From: an uncultured Paracoccus sp.
GTDB taxonomy: Bacteria > Pseudomonadota > Alphaproteobacteria > Rhodobacterales > Rhodobacteraceae
NCBI RefSeq assembly: GCF_946221145.1
Contig: NZ_CAMIOH010000008.1
Span: forward strand, 1 to 31,417
Direction: 5' to 3'
Length of the DNA: 31,417 bases
The notes beneath the pieces were generated by a model. The model saw only the letters and a program-made list of their open reading frames with translations. It did not search any database and was not told the origin of the DNA. The translations under genes were made by a program, and so were the position numbers. The stretch's first letter is position 1; each line of letters starts with the position of its first letter. Positions 19,217 through 31,195 of this stretch are shown here, piece after piece.

Positions 19217-19246
19217 GTATTTGGGCAAAGAAGAACAGCCGGTCAA
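19217..19246 (-). promoter_or_regulatory. Possible dnaG promoter
   Basis: Minus-strand TTGACC (19241-19246), an 18-base spacer and AAATAC (19217-19222) lie about 40 bases upstream of the dnaG start. The -35 is good and the -10 is weak. The TetR stop codon is inside the -35, so read-through from the TetR gene is also possible. Confidence 0.3.
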
Positions 19247-19827
19247 GCCGCGCCGACCGCGCCGCGCGCCAGACCCCAATAGATGTCGCCGATCCGGCGC
19301 CGGTCCAGCCGCCCGCCTTCGCGATACCAGTTGGTGACGCCGGTCAGCATCGCGATCAGCGCCATGGTCGCCAACCGGGGATCGTCGATCCGCATCGCAC
19401 CCGTGGTCACCCCGTCGCGCAGGATCCGTTCCAACGCGGATTCGTATTGGCCCCGCAACGCGGCGATGCGGGCGAAATTGTCGGGCGTCAGGTTGCGCAA
19501 TTCCATATAGGCCAGGAACACCGCATCCGCGTGATCCAGGCTGGTGTCGATATGAAAGCGCACGAACCGTTCCAGCCGCGCCAGCGGATCGCCCGGAACG
19601 TCCGACCACGAGGCCAGCAGATGCTGCATATGGTCCTGCAACAGGTCGAACAGCAGCGCCTGCTTGTCGGGGGTATAGGCATAGAGCGCGCCTGCCTGCA
19701 CGCCCACCGCGGCGGCGATCTGGCGCATCGACACGGCGGCATAGCCCTGCCGCGCGAACAGGCGGCGGGCATGGGTGCGGATCAGGGGGCCGGTGATCTC
19801 GGCGCGGGAACCTTGGGTGCGGGCCAT
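19243..19827 (-). CDS. TetR/AcrR-family transcriptional regulator
   Basis: The 194-residue protein has an N-terminal TetR helix-turn-helix (about residues 13-60) with ARRLFARQGYAAVSMRQIAAAVGVQAGALYAY. A helical ligand domain includes DLLQDHMQHLL and ends MLTGVTNWYREGGRL. That last motif is typical of TetR members related to KstR2 or acyl-CoA regulators, so a lipid-derived ligand is a reasonable guess. The start ATG fits the domain boundary, although the frame is open upstream. It is divergent from the small lipoprotein gene with a 75-base gap, where its operator might lie; I see no clear dyad there. Confidence 0.9.
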   Translation of the reverse strand: MARTQGSRAEITGPLIRTHARRLFARQGYAAVSMRQIAAAVGVQAGALYAYTPDKQALLFDLLQDHMQHLLASWSDVPGDPLARLERFVRFHIDTSLDHADAVFLAYMELRNLTPDNFARIAALRGQYESALERILRDGVTTGAMRIDDPRLATMALIAMLTGVTNWYREGGRLDRRRIGDIYWGLARGAVGAA

Positions 19828-19902
19828 GGGGCCTTGTAGCGCGGGGCGCGCGGGCGGGAAAGTCCGTTGCCCCGCCATCCGGCGCGCCGTAATCATGGCG
19901 CC

Positions 19903-20163
19903 ATGAGACATGCCCTGATCCTGACCTGCGCCGCGACCCTTGCCGCCTGCACGGGCGATGCCGATCCCTATCCCCGCCTGTTGCCCACGGACCGGATCCT
20001 GGCCGAACCGGTGCTGCCGGACCACGCGCCCGCCGCGTCCTCGTCCACACCCGTCGATGCCGAGGCGCAGGCGCGGGCCGATGCCCTGCGACGGCGGGCC
20101 GATGCCCTGCGCGGGCCGGTGATCGAACCGGAAACCCTGTCGAGAATACGACCACGGGACTGA
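19903..20163 (+). CDS. Small putative lipoprotein
   Basis: The 86-residue product starts with a short charged end, a hydrophobic stretch and a lipobox LAAC, predicting lipidation at Cys16 after cleavage by signal peptidase II. The rest is a proline- and alanine-rich chain with a small internal repeat, ADALRRRADALRGP (about residues 60-73), that looks helical. It has no recognisable domain. An alternative start 36 bases upstream would hide the signal sequence, so the ATG at 19903 is preferred. It is divergent from the TetR gene and 56 bases before the lactate dehydrogenase-type gene. Confidence 0.75.
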   Translation: MRHALILTCAATLAACTGDADPYPRLLPTDRILAEPVLPDHAPAASSSTPVDAEAQARADALRRRADALRGPVIEPETLSRIRPRD

Positions 20164-20219
20164 TTGCCGAACGCCTTCTCCTCTGGTAAAGATTTTTGAC
20201 CAAGCTGCCGGAGAGTGCC

Positions 20220-21401
20220 ATGCCCGTCGTCACCTCGATCGAAGATCTGAAGCGGATGCACCGCGCCCGCACGCCGAAAATGTTCTATGATTACGCGGAA
20301 TCGGGCAGCTATACCGAACAGACGTTCAAGGAGAACACGACCGATTTTGCCCGGCTGAAGCTGCGCCAGAAGGTGGCTGTGGACATGTCGAACCGCAGCA
20401 CGGCGTCGGATTTGGTGGGCCTGCCCGTGTCGATGCCGGTGGCCCTGTCCCCGGTCGGCCTGACCGGGATGCAGCACGCGGATGGCGAGATTCATGCGGC
20501 CCGCGCGGCGGAAAAGTTCGGCGTGCCCTTCTGCCTGTCCACCATGTCGATCTGTTCCATCGAGGATGTCGCGGAACATACCACCAAGCCCTTCATGTTC
20601 CAGCTGTATGTCATGAAGGACCAGGACTTCCTGGCCGCGATCATCGACCGCGCGAAACGGGTGAATTGCAGCGCGCTTGTCCTGACGCTGGATCTGCAAA
20701 TCCTGGGCCAGCGGCACAAGGATCTGAAGAACGGGTTGTCGGCCCCGCCCAAGCTGACCCTGCCGACGCTGCTGGATCTGGCCACCCGCTGGCGGTGGGG
20801 CATGGGGATGCTGCAAACCAGGCGGCGGTTCTTCGGCAATATCGTCGGCCATGCCAAGGGTGTCGCCGACCCGTCGAGCCTGATGAGCTGGACCGCCGAA
20901 CAGTTCGACGAGAAGCTGGACTGGGACAAGATCGCCCGGATCCGCGACCTGTGGGGCGGCAAGCTGATCCTGAAAGGCGTGCTGGACCCCGATGATGCGC
21001 GCATCGCCGCCGATTTCGGGGCCGACGCGATCATCGTCAGCAACCACGGCGGGCGGCAGCTGGACGGGGCGCTGTCCTCGATCAGGATGCTGCCGCATAT
21101 CGTTCAGGCGGTGGGCGACCGTGTGGAAATCCACATGGACGGCGGCATCCGGTCGGGCCAGGACGTGCTCAAGGCGCTTGCGCTTGGGGCGCATTCCACC
21201 TGGATCGGGCGCGCCTGGCTGCACGGGCTGGGCGCGATGGGCGAGGCAGGCGTCACCCGCGCCCTGGAGATCATCCGCAAGGAGCTGGACATCAGCATGG
21301 CGCTGTGCGGCGAACGCAGCGTCCAGGGCATCGGCTCCGACAATGTGATGATCCCGCGTGGCTTTCTGGACGAGTATCAGGTTGGCGCGCAGTCAGAATG
21401 A
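20220..21401 (+). CDS. lldD: FMN-dependent alpha-hydroxyacid dehydrogenase (L-lactate dehydrogenase type)
   Basis: The 393-residue enzyme belongs to the FMN alpha-hydroxyacid oxidase/dehydrogenase family. It has the FMN-phosphate motif DGGIRSGQDVLKALALGA, the active-site motif SNHGGRQLDG with catalytic His276 and Arg279, and FQLYVMKD at the substrate side. Quinone-linked L-lactate dehydrogenase is the most likely activity; oxidation of other 2-hydroxyacids is possible. The start is set by GGAG nine bases before the ATG, rather than the in-frame TTG at 20196. It ends tail to tail with the next gene, overlapping by nine bases. Confidence 0.9.
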   Translation: MPVVTSIEDLKRMHRARTPKMFYDYAESGSYTEQTFKENTTDFARLKLRQKVAVDMSNRSTASDLVGLPVSMPVALSPVGLTGMQHADGEIHAARAAEKFGVPFCLSTMSICSIEDVAEHTTKPFMFQLYVMKDQDFLAAIIDRAKRVNCSALVLTLDLQILGQRHKDLKNGLSAPPKLTLPTLLDLATRWRWGMGMLQTRRRFFGNIVGHAKGVADPSSLMSWTAEQFDEKLDWDKIARIRDLWGGKLILKGVLDPDDARIAADFGADAIIVSNHGGRQLDGALSSIRMLPHIVQAVGDRVEIHMDGGIRSGQDVLKALALGAHSTWIGRAWLHGLGAMGEAGVTRALEIIRKELDISMALCGERSVQGIGSDNVMIPRGFLDEYQVGAQSE

Positions 21402-21866
21402 CAGGCGAAACCGCGTATCAGCCGGAACAAGGACACGGATAGGAAGAACCATCGGCGTCAATCCGTCAGTGCAGGATTGCAAGGCTGATATGACCATGAC
21501 CCCAACGGATTCGAAATCGGTATTCTCTGCGCCGCAAACCAACTCTTCGTCCCGCATATAGATCGGATCCGTCGTATCCGTGGTTTCCGCGAGTCGGGAC
21601 GTGATGACCGGCCCAGACCCGTCTTCGCGCAAGGCCAGCAGCCGCAGGTCGATTGGCTTGTTGGTGGTGACAGACACAACCTGGCAATCGCCCGCGTTGA
21701 TCCTGACCCAACCCTTCGTCACCCAGCCGCGATCCGACCGTTGCCCGTACGCGATCCGCACCCCGATATCGCCGGCACAGGCCGTAAACTGTGCAGCCTT
21801 GCCTTGGACGGGCCACAGGGCTGCCCCCGCAAGAATGACGGCGGAAAAAAGTTGAAATCCCCTCAT
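21393..21866 (-). CDS. Exported protein resembling DUF1036
   Basis: The 157-residue protein has a signal peptide (about residues 1-25, cut near GKAAQF). Its segment ACAGDIGVRIAYGQRSDRGW followed by GWVRINAGDC looks like the DUF1036 pattern, a cysteine-bearing beta domain of unknown function. Four cysteines in the mature part (in ACAGD, GDCQ, LVCGA and QSCTD) could form two disulfides in the periplasm. Its ATG comes one base after the stop of the lipoprotein gene at 21868, so the pair is translationally coupled. GC content is lower than in the flanking genes. Function is unknown. Confidence 0.7.
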   Translation of the reverse strand: MRGFQLFSAVILAGAALWPVQGKAAQFTACAGDIGVRIAYGQRSDRGWVTKGWVRINAGDCQVVSVTTNKPIDLRLLALREDGSGPVITSRLAETTDTTDPIYMRDEELVCGAENTDFESVGVMVISALQSCTDGLTPMVLPIRVLVPADTRFRLSF

Positions 21867-21867
21867 A

Positions 21868-22650
21868 TCAATCCACCAGCTTTTCCATGGCGCAATTCGG
21901 ACCTGCGGCAAACAAGCTGCTCCCCGAGATGCCGGCATAAACACCGGTTTCATAGGAGTACCAGAAACGCCCATCGACACTGTTAACGATGATCTCATCG
22001 CCTTTGGCCATGCAAACCATATTAGAATAAGGACACTCGGCCATCATGTTCAGACAGGCTTGCCGGTTACTTCGTGCGTCGGACGCGGTCTTCTGCTGCT
22101 GACGGGCTGCCATGGCGGCATCGAAATCCGCTTCGGATTGGCCGGAAGGACGGAACGTCCCAGACTCGTCAGAGAGGTCGATGACCTTGAAACGCCGAGG
22201 AATACCGACAGCCCAAAGATTGGCGCTATACAATAGAACCCGTGGATCGTTATGGGTCGAGGTATCGACATCGATGTAATCGATGCTGTTGTCCTCGGAA
22301 ATGCGAAAGAGATAGTAGCTGATCTTGCCGGACTTTTGCGTCTCGGCGCCAAGCACGGCATTGACCATGCTGGGCACCTTATAAAGCGCAAACAGGCTGA
22401 TCTGCTGTTTCTGCGTACCGCCTTCGAACAGCGTCACCTCCAGCAGGCCCTGCTGGGTCAGTTCCAGGCTTGCCGCGCGGGTGCCGCCCACCTCATCATA
22501 TCTGGTGGCAGGCAGCGAGGCCAATGTCGCCTGCAACGGCAGGGTCGGCTGGCCTGCCAGAATATCGCGATCCGCCTCGAACCGGCAGCCGGTCAGCAGC
22601 ATCGCAGCGAATGCCCACAAGATCAGCTGACGCAGGGTCACTGACGGCAT
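21868..22650 (-). CDS. Putative lipoprotein of unknown function, lower GC
   Basis: The 260-residue protein has a signal sequence with lipobox LLTGC, predicting lipidation at about Cys22. The mature part has a beta-rich middle and a DAAMAARQQQKTASDAR helix. The C-terminal cysteine-rich tail (QACLNMMAEC, SNMVCMAKGDEI, GPNCAMEKL) suggests disulfides outside the cytoplasm. I do not recognise the family. GTGAGG before the ATG at 22650 supports that start over the in-frame GTG at 22662. Local composition falls to about 48% G+C (22201-22260), far below neighbours, suggesting recent arrival together with its partner. Confidence 0.65.
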   Translation of the reverse strand: MPSVTLRQLILWAFAAMLLTGCRFEADRDILAGQPTLPLQATLASLPATRYDEVGGTRAASLELTQQGLLEVTLFEGGTQKQQISLFALYKVPSMVNAVLGAETQKSGKISYYLFRISEDNSIDYIDVDTSTHNDPRVLLYSANLWAVGIPRRFKVIDLSDESGTFRPSGQSEADFDAAMAARQQQKTASDARSNRQACLNMMAECPYSNMVCMAKGDEIIVNSVDGRFWYSYETGVYAGISGSSLFAAGPNCAMEKLVD

Positions 22651-22737
22651 CAAAAACCTCACTCAGGACACGCAAACAGCATCGCAAACGAACCGATTCG
22701 GCACAAGCAGCAGGTTCAAGAAGGATCGAATTATGCC

Positions 22738-22765
22738 TTCACAACACGCTTTGATCGCGCTATAG
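22738..22765 (+). promoter_or_regulatory. Possible rplY promoter
   Basis: TTCACA (22738-22743), a 16-base spacer and CTATAG (22760-22765) lie about 65 bases upstream of the rplY start, in the 179-base gap shared with the divergent lipoprotein gene. I see no other structure in that gap beyond this and the two ribosome binding sites. Confidence 0.35.
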
Positions 22766-22829
22766 GCCCCAATCTGTCGCCATGCACCCTTGGAGGATGG
22801 CGGCGTTCACAACTGTTAGGATAGATATC

Positions 22830-23447
22830 ATGGCCAAAGAGATCCCTGATCTGGTGGCCGAGCCGCGCGCGGGGTCAGGCAAGGGGGCCGCCCGCCAAGC
22901 TCGCCGCGACGGTAAGGTTCCGGGTGTCGTTTACGGCGACCACAAAGACCCGGTCAACGTGCAGTTCGACTTCAACAAGCTGCTGACGCAACTGCGCGCC
23001 GGCCGCTTCATGTCCACCCTGTTCAACCTGAAGGTCGAGGGCCAGGACGACGTGCGCGTCATCTGCCGCGGCGTGCAGAAGGACGTGGTGAAGGATCTGC
23101 CGATCCACATCGACTTCATGCGCCTGCGCCGCACCTCGAAGGTGAACCTGTTCATCCACGTGGACTTCATCAACCACGACAAATGCCCCGGCCTGAAGCG
23201 CGGCGGCACGCTGGTCACGGTGCGCCCCGAGGTCGAGCTGGTGGTGACCGCGGGTGACATTCCCGATCACATCACCGTCGATCTGGAAGGCCTGAATGTC
23301 GGCGACACCATCCACATCAACGATGTGAAGCTGCCGGAAGGCGCCAAGCCGACCATCGACCGCAACTTCGTGATCGCCAATATCGCCGCGCCCTCTGCGC
23401 TGCGTTCGGGTGGTGACGACGAGGAAGAAGGCGCAGCCGAGGAGTGA
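22830..23447 (+). CDS. rplY: 50S ribosomal protein L25, long (TL5/Ctc) form
   Basis: The 205-residue protein binds 5S rRNA in the central protuberance of the large subunit. It has the N-terminal L25 domain (about residues 8-98, with [22 protein letters not shown]), the C-terminal TL5 domain (about 100-190) and an acidic tail ([12 protein letters not shown]). Length fits the long form normal in alphaproteobacteria. The start is the ATG after TTAGGA. It is followed by a terminator-like hairpin and trmFO. In many relatives the next gene is pth, which is absent here. Confidence 0.96.
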   Translation: MAKEIPDLVAEPRAGSGKGAARQARRDGKVPGVVYGDHKDPVNVQFDFNKLLTQLRAGRFMSTLFNLKVEGQDDVRVICRGVQKDVVKDLPIHIDFMRLRRTSKVNLFIHVDFINHDKCPGLKRGGTLVTVRPEVELVVTAGDIPDHITVDLEGLNVGDTIHINDVKLPEGAKPTIDRNFVIANIAAPSALRSGGDDEEEGAAEE

Positions 23448-23470
23448 TCCTCGGCCTTGCCTGAGACTGG

Positions 23471-23496
23471 GGGCGGTGCCGCTGGCGCCGCCCTTT
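23471..23496 (+). terminator. Intrinsic terminator after rplY
   Basis: GGGCGGTGCC and GGCGCCGCCC form a ten-pair stem (one G-T) around GCT, followed by TTT. It starts 24 bases after the rplY stop codon. The T-run is short, so some read-through into trmFO is likely. Confidence 0.6.
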
Positions 23497-23538
23497 CCAT
23501 GTTCGGGCAGCTTCGCCCGCCTATCGCAGGAGGTTGCC

Positions 23539-24876
23539 ATGGAACCTGTCCATATCGTCGGCGCGGGCCTTGCCGGATCCGAGGCCGCCTGGCAGATCGC
23601 CCGTGCAGGCGTGCCGGTGGTCCTGCACGAGATGCGCCCGCATACGGAAACCTTTGCCCACAAGACCGGCGACTGCGCCGAGATGGTCTGTTCCAACAGC
23701 TTCCGGTCGGACGACGACGTGATGAACGCGGTCGGCCAGCTGCATTGGGAAATGCGCGCGGCCGGCGGGCTGATCATGGCGATGGCCGACCGGCATCGTC
23801 TGCCTGCGGGCGGCGCCCTGGCGGTCGACCGGGACGCGTTTTCGGCGGCGGTGACGCAGGCGCTGACGGCGGATCCGCTGATCAGCATCGTCCCCGGCGA
23901 GGTGACCGACCTGCCCGGCGACGGCAACTGGATCATCGCCACCGGGCCGCTGACCTCGGACGCGCTTGCCGGGTCGATCCGCGCGGTGACCGGCACCGAC
24001 TCGCTGGCGTTTTTCGACGCCATCGCGCCCATCGTCCATGCCGAAACCATCGACATGTCGGTGGCCTGGGAACAAAGCCGCTATGACAAGGGCGAGACCG
24101 AGGCCGAGCAGAAAGCCTATGTCAACTGCCCGATGACGCGCGATGAATACGAGGCGTTCATCGACGCCCTGCTGGCCGCCGACAAGACCCAGTTCCACGA
24201 GGGCGAGACCGCCGGTTACTTCGACGGCTGCCTGCCGATCGAGGTGATGGCCGAACGCGGCCGCGAAACCCTGCGGCACGGGCCGATGAAGCCGGTCGGG
24301 CTGACCAACGCCCACAAGCCTGCGGAAAAGGCTTATGCAGTGGTTCAACTTCGCCGGGATAATGCCTTGGGAACGCTTTATAATATCGTCGGATTCCAGA
24401 CCAAGATGAAATACGGCGCCCAGACCCAGGTGTTCCGCATGATCCCCGGCCTGGAAAACGCCAGCTTCGCGCGGCTGGGCGGCATTCATCGCAATTCCTT
24501 CCTGAATTCTCCGACGCTGCTGGACGACCGGATGCGGCTGCGCCAGCGGACGAACCTGCGCTTTGCCGGGCAGGTCACCGGGGTCGAAGGCTATGTCGAA
24601 AGCGCCGCGATGGGCCTGCTGGCCGGGCGGATGGCCGCCGCCGAGGCCCTGGGGCGCGACCTGCCGCCGCCGCCCGTCACCACCGCGACCGGCGCCTTGG
24701 TCAACCACATCACCGGCGGCGCCGAGGCCAAGACCTTCCAGCCGATGAACGTGAATTTCGGCCTGTTCCCCCCGCTGGACGAGGCGCGCGGCGGCCGGAA
24801 GGGACGCAAGGACCGCTATCCCGCCTATACCCAGCGGGCCAAGGACGATTTCGCGGCATGGCTGGCGGCGCAGTAA
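23539..24876 (+). CDS. trmFO: Folate-dependent tRNA m5U54 methyltransferase TrmFO
   Basis: TrmFO methylates uridine 54 in the T-loop of tRNA using methylenetetrahydrofolate and FADH2. The 445-residue protein has the N-terminal FAD motif [50 protein letters not shown], and the family's C-terminal [21 protein letters not shown] perfect AGGAGG site precedes the ATG. It overlaps gluQRS by 19 bases, so the two tRNA-modification genes form one unit. Confidence 0.96.
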   Translation: MEPVHIVGAGLAGSEAAWQIARAGVPVVLHEMRPHTETFAHKTGDCAEMVCSNSFRSDDDVMNAVGQLHWEMRAAGGLIMAMADRHRLPAGGALAVDRDAFSAAVTQALTADPLISIVPGEVTDLPGDGNWIIATGPLTSDALAGSIRAVTGTDSLAFFDAIAPIVHAETIDMSVAWEQSRYDKGETEAEQKAYVNCPMTRDEYEAFIDALLAADKTQFHEGETAGYFDGCLPIEVMAERGRETLRHGPMKPVGLTNAHKPAEKAYAVVQLRRDNALGTLYNIVGFQTKMKYGAQTQVFRMIPGLENASFARLGGIHRNSFLNSPTLLDDRMRLRQRTNLRFAGQVTGVEGYVESAAMGLLAGRMAAAEALGRDLPPPPVTTATGALVNHITGGAEAKTFQPMNVNFGLFPPLDEARGGRKGRKDRYPAYTQRAKDDFAAWLAAQ

Positions 24877-25694
24877 CGCGCTTTGCGCCCTCGCCCACCG
24901 GGCTTTTGCATCTGGGCCATGCCTATGCCGCGCTTGTGGCGCAGGCGGCGGCGGGTCCGGGGCGGTTCCTGCTGCGGATCGAGGATATCGACCGCGACCG
25001 CTGCCGGGCCGACTATGAAACCGCGATTTTCGAGGATCTGGCCTGGCTGGGGCTGGACTGGCCGCAGCCGGTCATGCGCCAGTCCGACCGGATGGGCGCC
25101 TATCAGGATGCGCTGACCCGGCTGGCGCCGCTGTGCTATCCCTGCCGCTGCCGACGGGGCGACATCCGCGCGGCGCTGTCGGCCCCGCAGGATGGCGCGC
25201 TGCCCGCCGGGCCGGACGGGCTGGTCTATCCCGGCACCTGTCGGGGCCGTAGCCATGCTGATGCGGGGCCGGACGACGTGATCCGCCTTGATGCAGGGCG
25301 CGCCTTCGATGTGCTTGGCATCGACCGGATCGGCTTTCAGGATCAGGCGATCACGCCACAAGACCTGACCCGCGATCAGTTTCTGGACGGCATCGGCGAT
25401 GTGATCCTGTCGCGGCGCGGCATGGGCACATCCTATCATCTGGCGGTGGCGGTGGACGATGCCGCGCAGGGCATCACGCTGGTCACGCGCGGAAAAGATC
25501 TTTTCGATTCAACCTATATCCACGTTCTTCTTCAGAAACTGCTTCATCTTCCGACGCCGCTGTATCACCACCACCGGCTGATCCGCGACAACGCGGGCAA
25601 GCGGCTGGCCAAGCGCGACGATGCCCGCGCGATCCGGCATTACCGCGACGACGGCGCCACGCCGCAGGACATCCGCCGCATGGTCGGGTTCTAG
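24858..25694 (+). CDS. gluQRS: Glutamyl-Q tRNA(Asp) synthetase
   Basis: This GluRS paralogue attaches glutamate to queuosine at position 34 of tRNA(Asp). The 278-residue protein lacks the anticodon-binding domain, as expected. It has [12 protein letters not shown] (HIGH motif at 18-21), a zinc site made by Cys96, Cys98, Tyr124 and Cys128, and KRLAKR in place of KMSKS near the end. Translation starts within the end of trmFO. It ends tail to tail with hisI at a shared CTAG. Confidence 0.95.
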   Translation: MAGGAVTRFAPSPTGLLHLGHAYAALVAQAAAGPGRFLLRIEDIDRDRCRADYETAIFEDLAWLGLDWPQPVMRQSDRMGAYQDALTRLAPLCYPCRCRRGDIRAALSAPQDGALPAGPDGLVYPGTCRGRSHADAGPDDVIRLDAGRAFDVLGIDRIGFQDQAITPQDLTRDQFLDGIGDVILSRRGMGTSYHLAVAVDDAAQGITLVTRGKDLFDSTYIHVLLQKLLHLPTPLYHHHRLIRDNAGKRLAKRDDARAIRHYRDDGATPQDIRRMVGF

Positions 25695-26047
25695 ATCATG
25701 GGCGCCATGATCTCGACCTCGGCCCCGTCGCGGATCGCGGTGTAAAAGCAGCTGCGCCGGTTGGTGTGGCAGGCCGGGCCGGTCTGGCGCACCAGCACCA
25801 GCAGGCAGTCGCGGTCGCAATCCACGCGCATCTCGACCAGCTCCTGCACATGGCCCGAGCTTTCGCCCTTGACCCAGAAGGACTGCCGCGACCGCGACCA
25901 ATAGGTCACTCGCCCGCTGTCCAGCGTCCGCGCCACGCTTTCGGCGTTCATCCAGGCCATCATCAGGATCCCGCCGCCATCCGCGTCCTGGGCGATGGCG
26001 GGAATCAGGCCGTTCGCGTCGTATTTCAGGCTGGCGGGGTCGAACAT
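25691..26047 (-). CDS. hisI: Phosphoribosyl-AMP cyclohydrolase HisI
   Basis: HisI opens the adenine ring of phosphoribosyl-AMP, the third step of histidine synthesis. The 118-residue monofunctional protein has the metal-binding motifs DCDRDC (76-81) and GPACHTNRRSCF (about 90-101), with zinc ligands Cys77, Cys93 and Cys100. The fused HisE domain of enterobacteria is absent, as usual in this group. It stands alone, divergent from the Fe-S scaffold gene across a gap of about 60 bases. Confidence 0.96.
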   Translation of the reverse strand: MFDPASLKYDANGLIPAIAQDADGGGILMMAWMNAESVARTLDSGRVTYWSRSRQSFWVKGESSGHVQELVEMRVDCDRDCLLVLVRQTGPACHTNRRSCFYTAIRDGAEVEIMAPMI

Positions 26048-26108
26048 CGGGTTTCCTTTCAGGACGGTCGTTCCTATCTAGGGCCAAGGCAGCCCGTGGG
26101 AAAGACCG

Positions 26109-26546
26109 ATGGCCGACAGCGACCTGATGCAGCTTTATTCCCGCCGGATTCTGGCGCTGACGACGACGATGCCGCATCTGGGCGCCCTGCCGGATTTTGA
26201 CGGCAAGGCGATGCGCCGGTCGCCGCAATGCGGATCCTCGGTCACCGCCTATGTCGTGATGGACGGCGACCGGATCGCCGACTTCGGGCAAGAGGTCCGC
26301 GCCTGCGCGCTTGGCCAGGCCTCGGCCTCGGTCCTGGGGCAGGCGGTGATCGGTCGCAGCCGGGCTGAAATCGCCGCCACCCGCGAGGCCCTGCGCACGA
26401 TGTTGACGGCCGGCGGCAATCCTCCCTCTGCCCCCTTCGCGGAGTTGGAGGCGCTGTTGCCTGCCCGCGACTATCCCAACCGCCATGCCTCGATCCTGCT
26501 GGCCTGGGATGCGACCCTCGACGCCATCGACCAGATCCCGGCATAA
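26109..26546 (+). CDS. IscU/SufU-like Fe-S scaffold homologue
   Basis: The 145-residue protein has the U-type scaffold fold markers SPQCGSSV (Cys41) and RACALGQASASVL (Cys66). Scaffolds normally have a third cluster ligand near the C-terminus in an R-x-C-x-x-L-x-W context. Here that position is Ala127 (RHASILLAW). The second motif resembles SufU more than IscU. No isc or suf genes are near, so a role in cluster assembly is inferred from the fold only. Its TAA stop codon provides part of the A-run that serves the opposite-strand terminator. Confidence 0.75.
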   Translation: MADSDLMQLYSRRILALTTTMPHLGALPDFDGKAMRRSPQCGSSVTAYVVMDGDRIADFGQEVRACALGQASASVLGQAVIGRSRAEIAATREALRTMLTAGGNPPSAPFAELEALLPARDYPNRHASILLAWDATLDAIDQIPA

Positions 26547-26572
26547 AAAGGCCGGCCCATTTCAGGACCGGC
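26545..26572 (-). terminator. Intrinsic terminator of the SOS-box small gene
   Basis: On the minus strand GCCGGTCC and GGGCCGGC pair with one mismatch around TGAAAT, followed by C and TTTTT (26545-26549). There is no T-run on the plus side, so it serves the minus strand. It starts 66 bases past the stop codon of the 31-codon ORF, showing that a minus-strand transcript really ends here. Confidence 0.75.
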
Positions 26573-26638
26573 AGTTGCGCGTGCTGGGGAACTGACGGGC
26601 GCACAGGCAGGCGCCGTCACGGCAACGCGGGGCAGAGT

Positions 26639-26734
26639 TCAGGCTTGCAGGATGGCGGGCAGCCACAGCACGATCACCGTGGTGACGGCCAGGGAAGTGA
26701 CACCAAGAAGATCGCAGATGAATTCGCGGGACAT
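26639..26734 (-). CDS. 31-residue single-span membrane protein under a LexA box
   Basis: The ORF encodes MSREFICDLL, then a hydrophobic span (about residues 9-29) ending near LWLPAIL, then QA. AGGAG lies seven bases before the ATG, and an in-frame TAG just upstream limits any longer form to about 33 residues. A perfect GTTC-N7-GTTC SOS box lies 54 bases upstream and a terminator 66 bases downstream, so this is a free-standing gene of roughly 220 bases. By size, topology and control it resembles SidA, the 29-residue SOS-induced division inhibitor of Caulobacter, but I cannot claim homology. An alternative 68-codon frame over the same DNA lacks a ribosome binding site. A hairpin containing the Shine-Dalgarno site abuts the start codon. 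Confidence 0.6.
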   Translation of the reverse strand: MSREFICDLLGVTSLAVTTVIVLWLPAILQA

Positions 26735-26760
26735 GGGCAACTCCTATCAGTTGCCCTTTT
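26735..26760. terminator. Perfect hairpin abutting the small gene's start codon; also a plus-strand terminator
   Basis: GGGCAACT (26735-26742) and AGTTGCCC (26749-26756) pair perfectly around six bases. On the plus strand TTTT follows, giving a normal intrinsic terminator about 190 bases after the Fe-S scaffold gene. On the minus strand the hairpin is in the leader of the small gene, ends exactly at its ATG, and holds the Shine-Dalgarno AGGAG across the loop and 3' arm. It may do both jobs. Confidence 0.65.
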
Positions 26761-26769
26761 GTTCTCATT

Positions 26770-26787
26770 TTTACGGTGATTCGTAAA
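26770..26787. promoter_or_regulatory. Second dyad next to the SOS box
   Basis: TTTACG and CGTAAA form a perfect inverted repeat around six bases that include a GANTC site. It is directly adjacent to the LexA box, on its downstream side for the small gene. It lies where the -10 region or start of transcription would be. It could bind another regulator or be chance in AT-rich promoter DNA. Confidence 0.35.
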
Positions 26788-26802
26788 GAACATTTTAAGA
26801 AC
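26788..26802 (-). promoter_or_regulatory. LexA (SOS) box, GTTC-N7-GTTC
   Basis: The minus strand reads GTTCTTAAAATGTTC, an exact match to the direct-repeat site known for alphaproteobacterial LexA, with an AT-rich spacer containing TAAAAT. It sits between the recG stop codon (26805) and the 31-codon ORF start (26734). The only gene it can control at promoter distance is that small ORF. Confidence 0.65.
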
Positions 26803-26804
26803 TT

Positions 26805-31183
<4,379 letters not shown>

Positions 31184-31195
31184 CTAGCCGCCCCG

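Noticed and set aside
26562..26768. A 68-codon minus-strand frame over the SOS-box small gene
   Set aside because: It has no ribosome binding site and is Arg, His and Cys-rich without a pattern. The 31-codon frame has a good site and a clear membrane helix.
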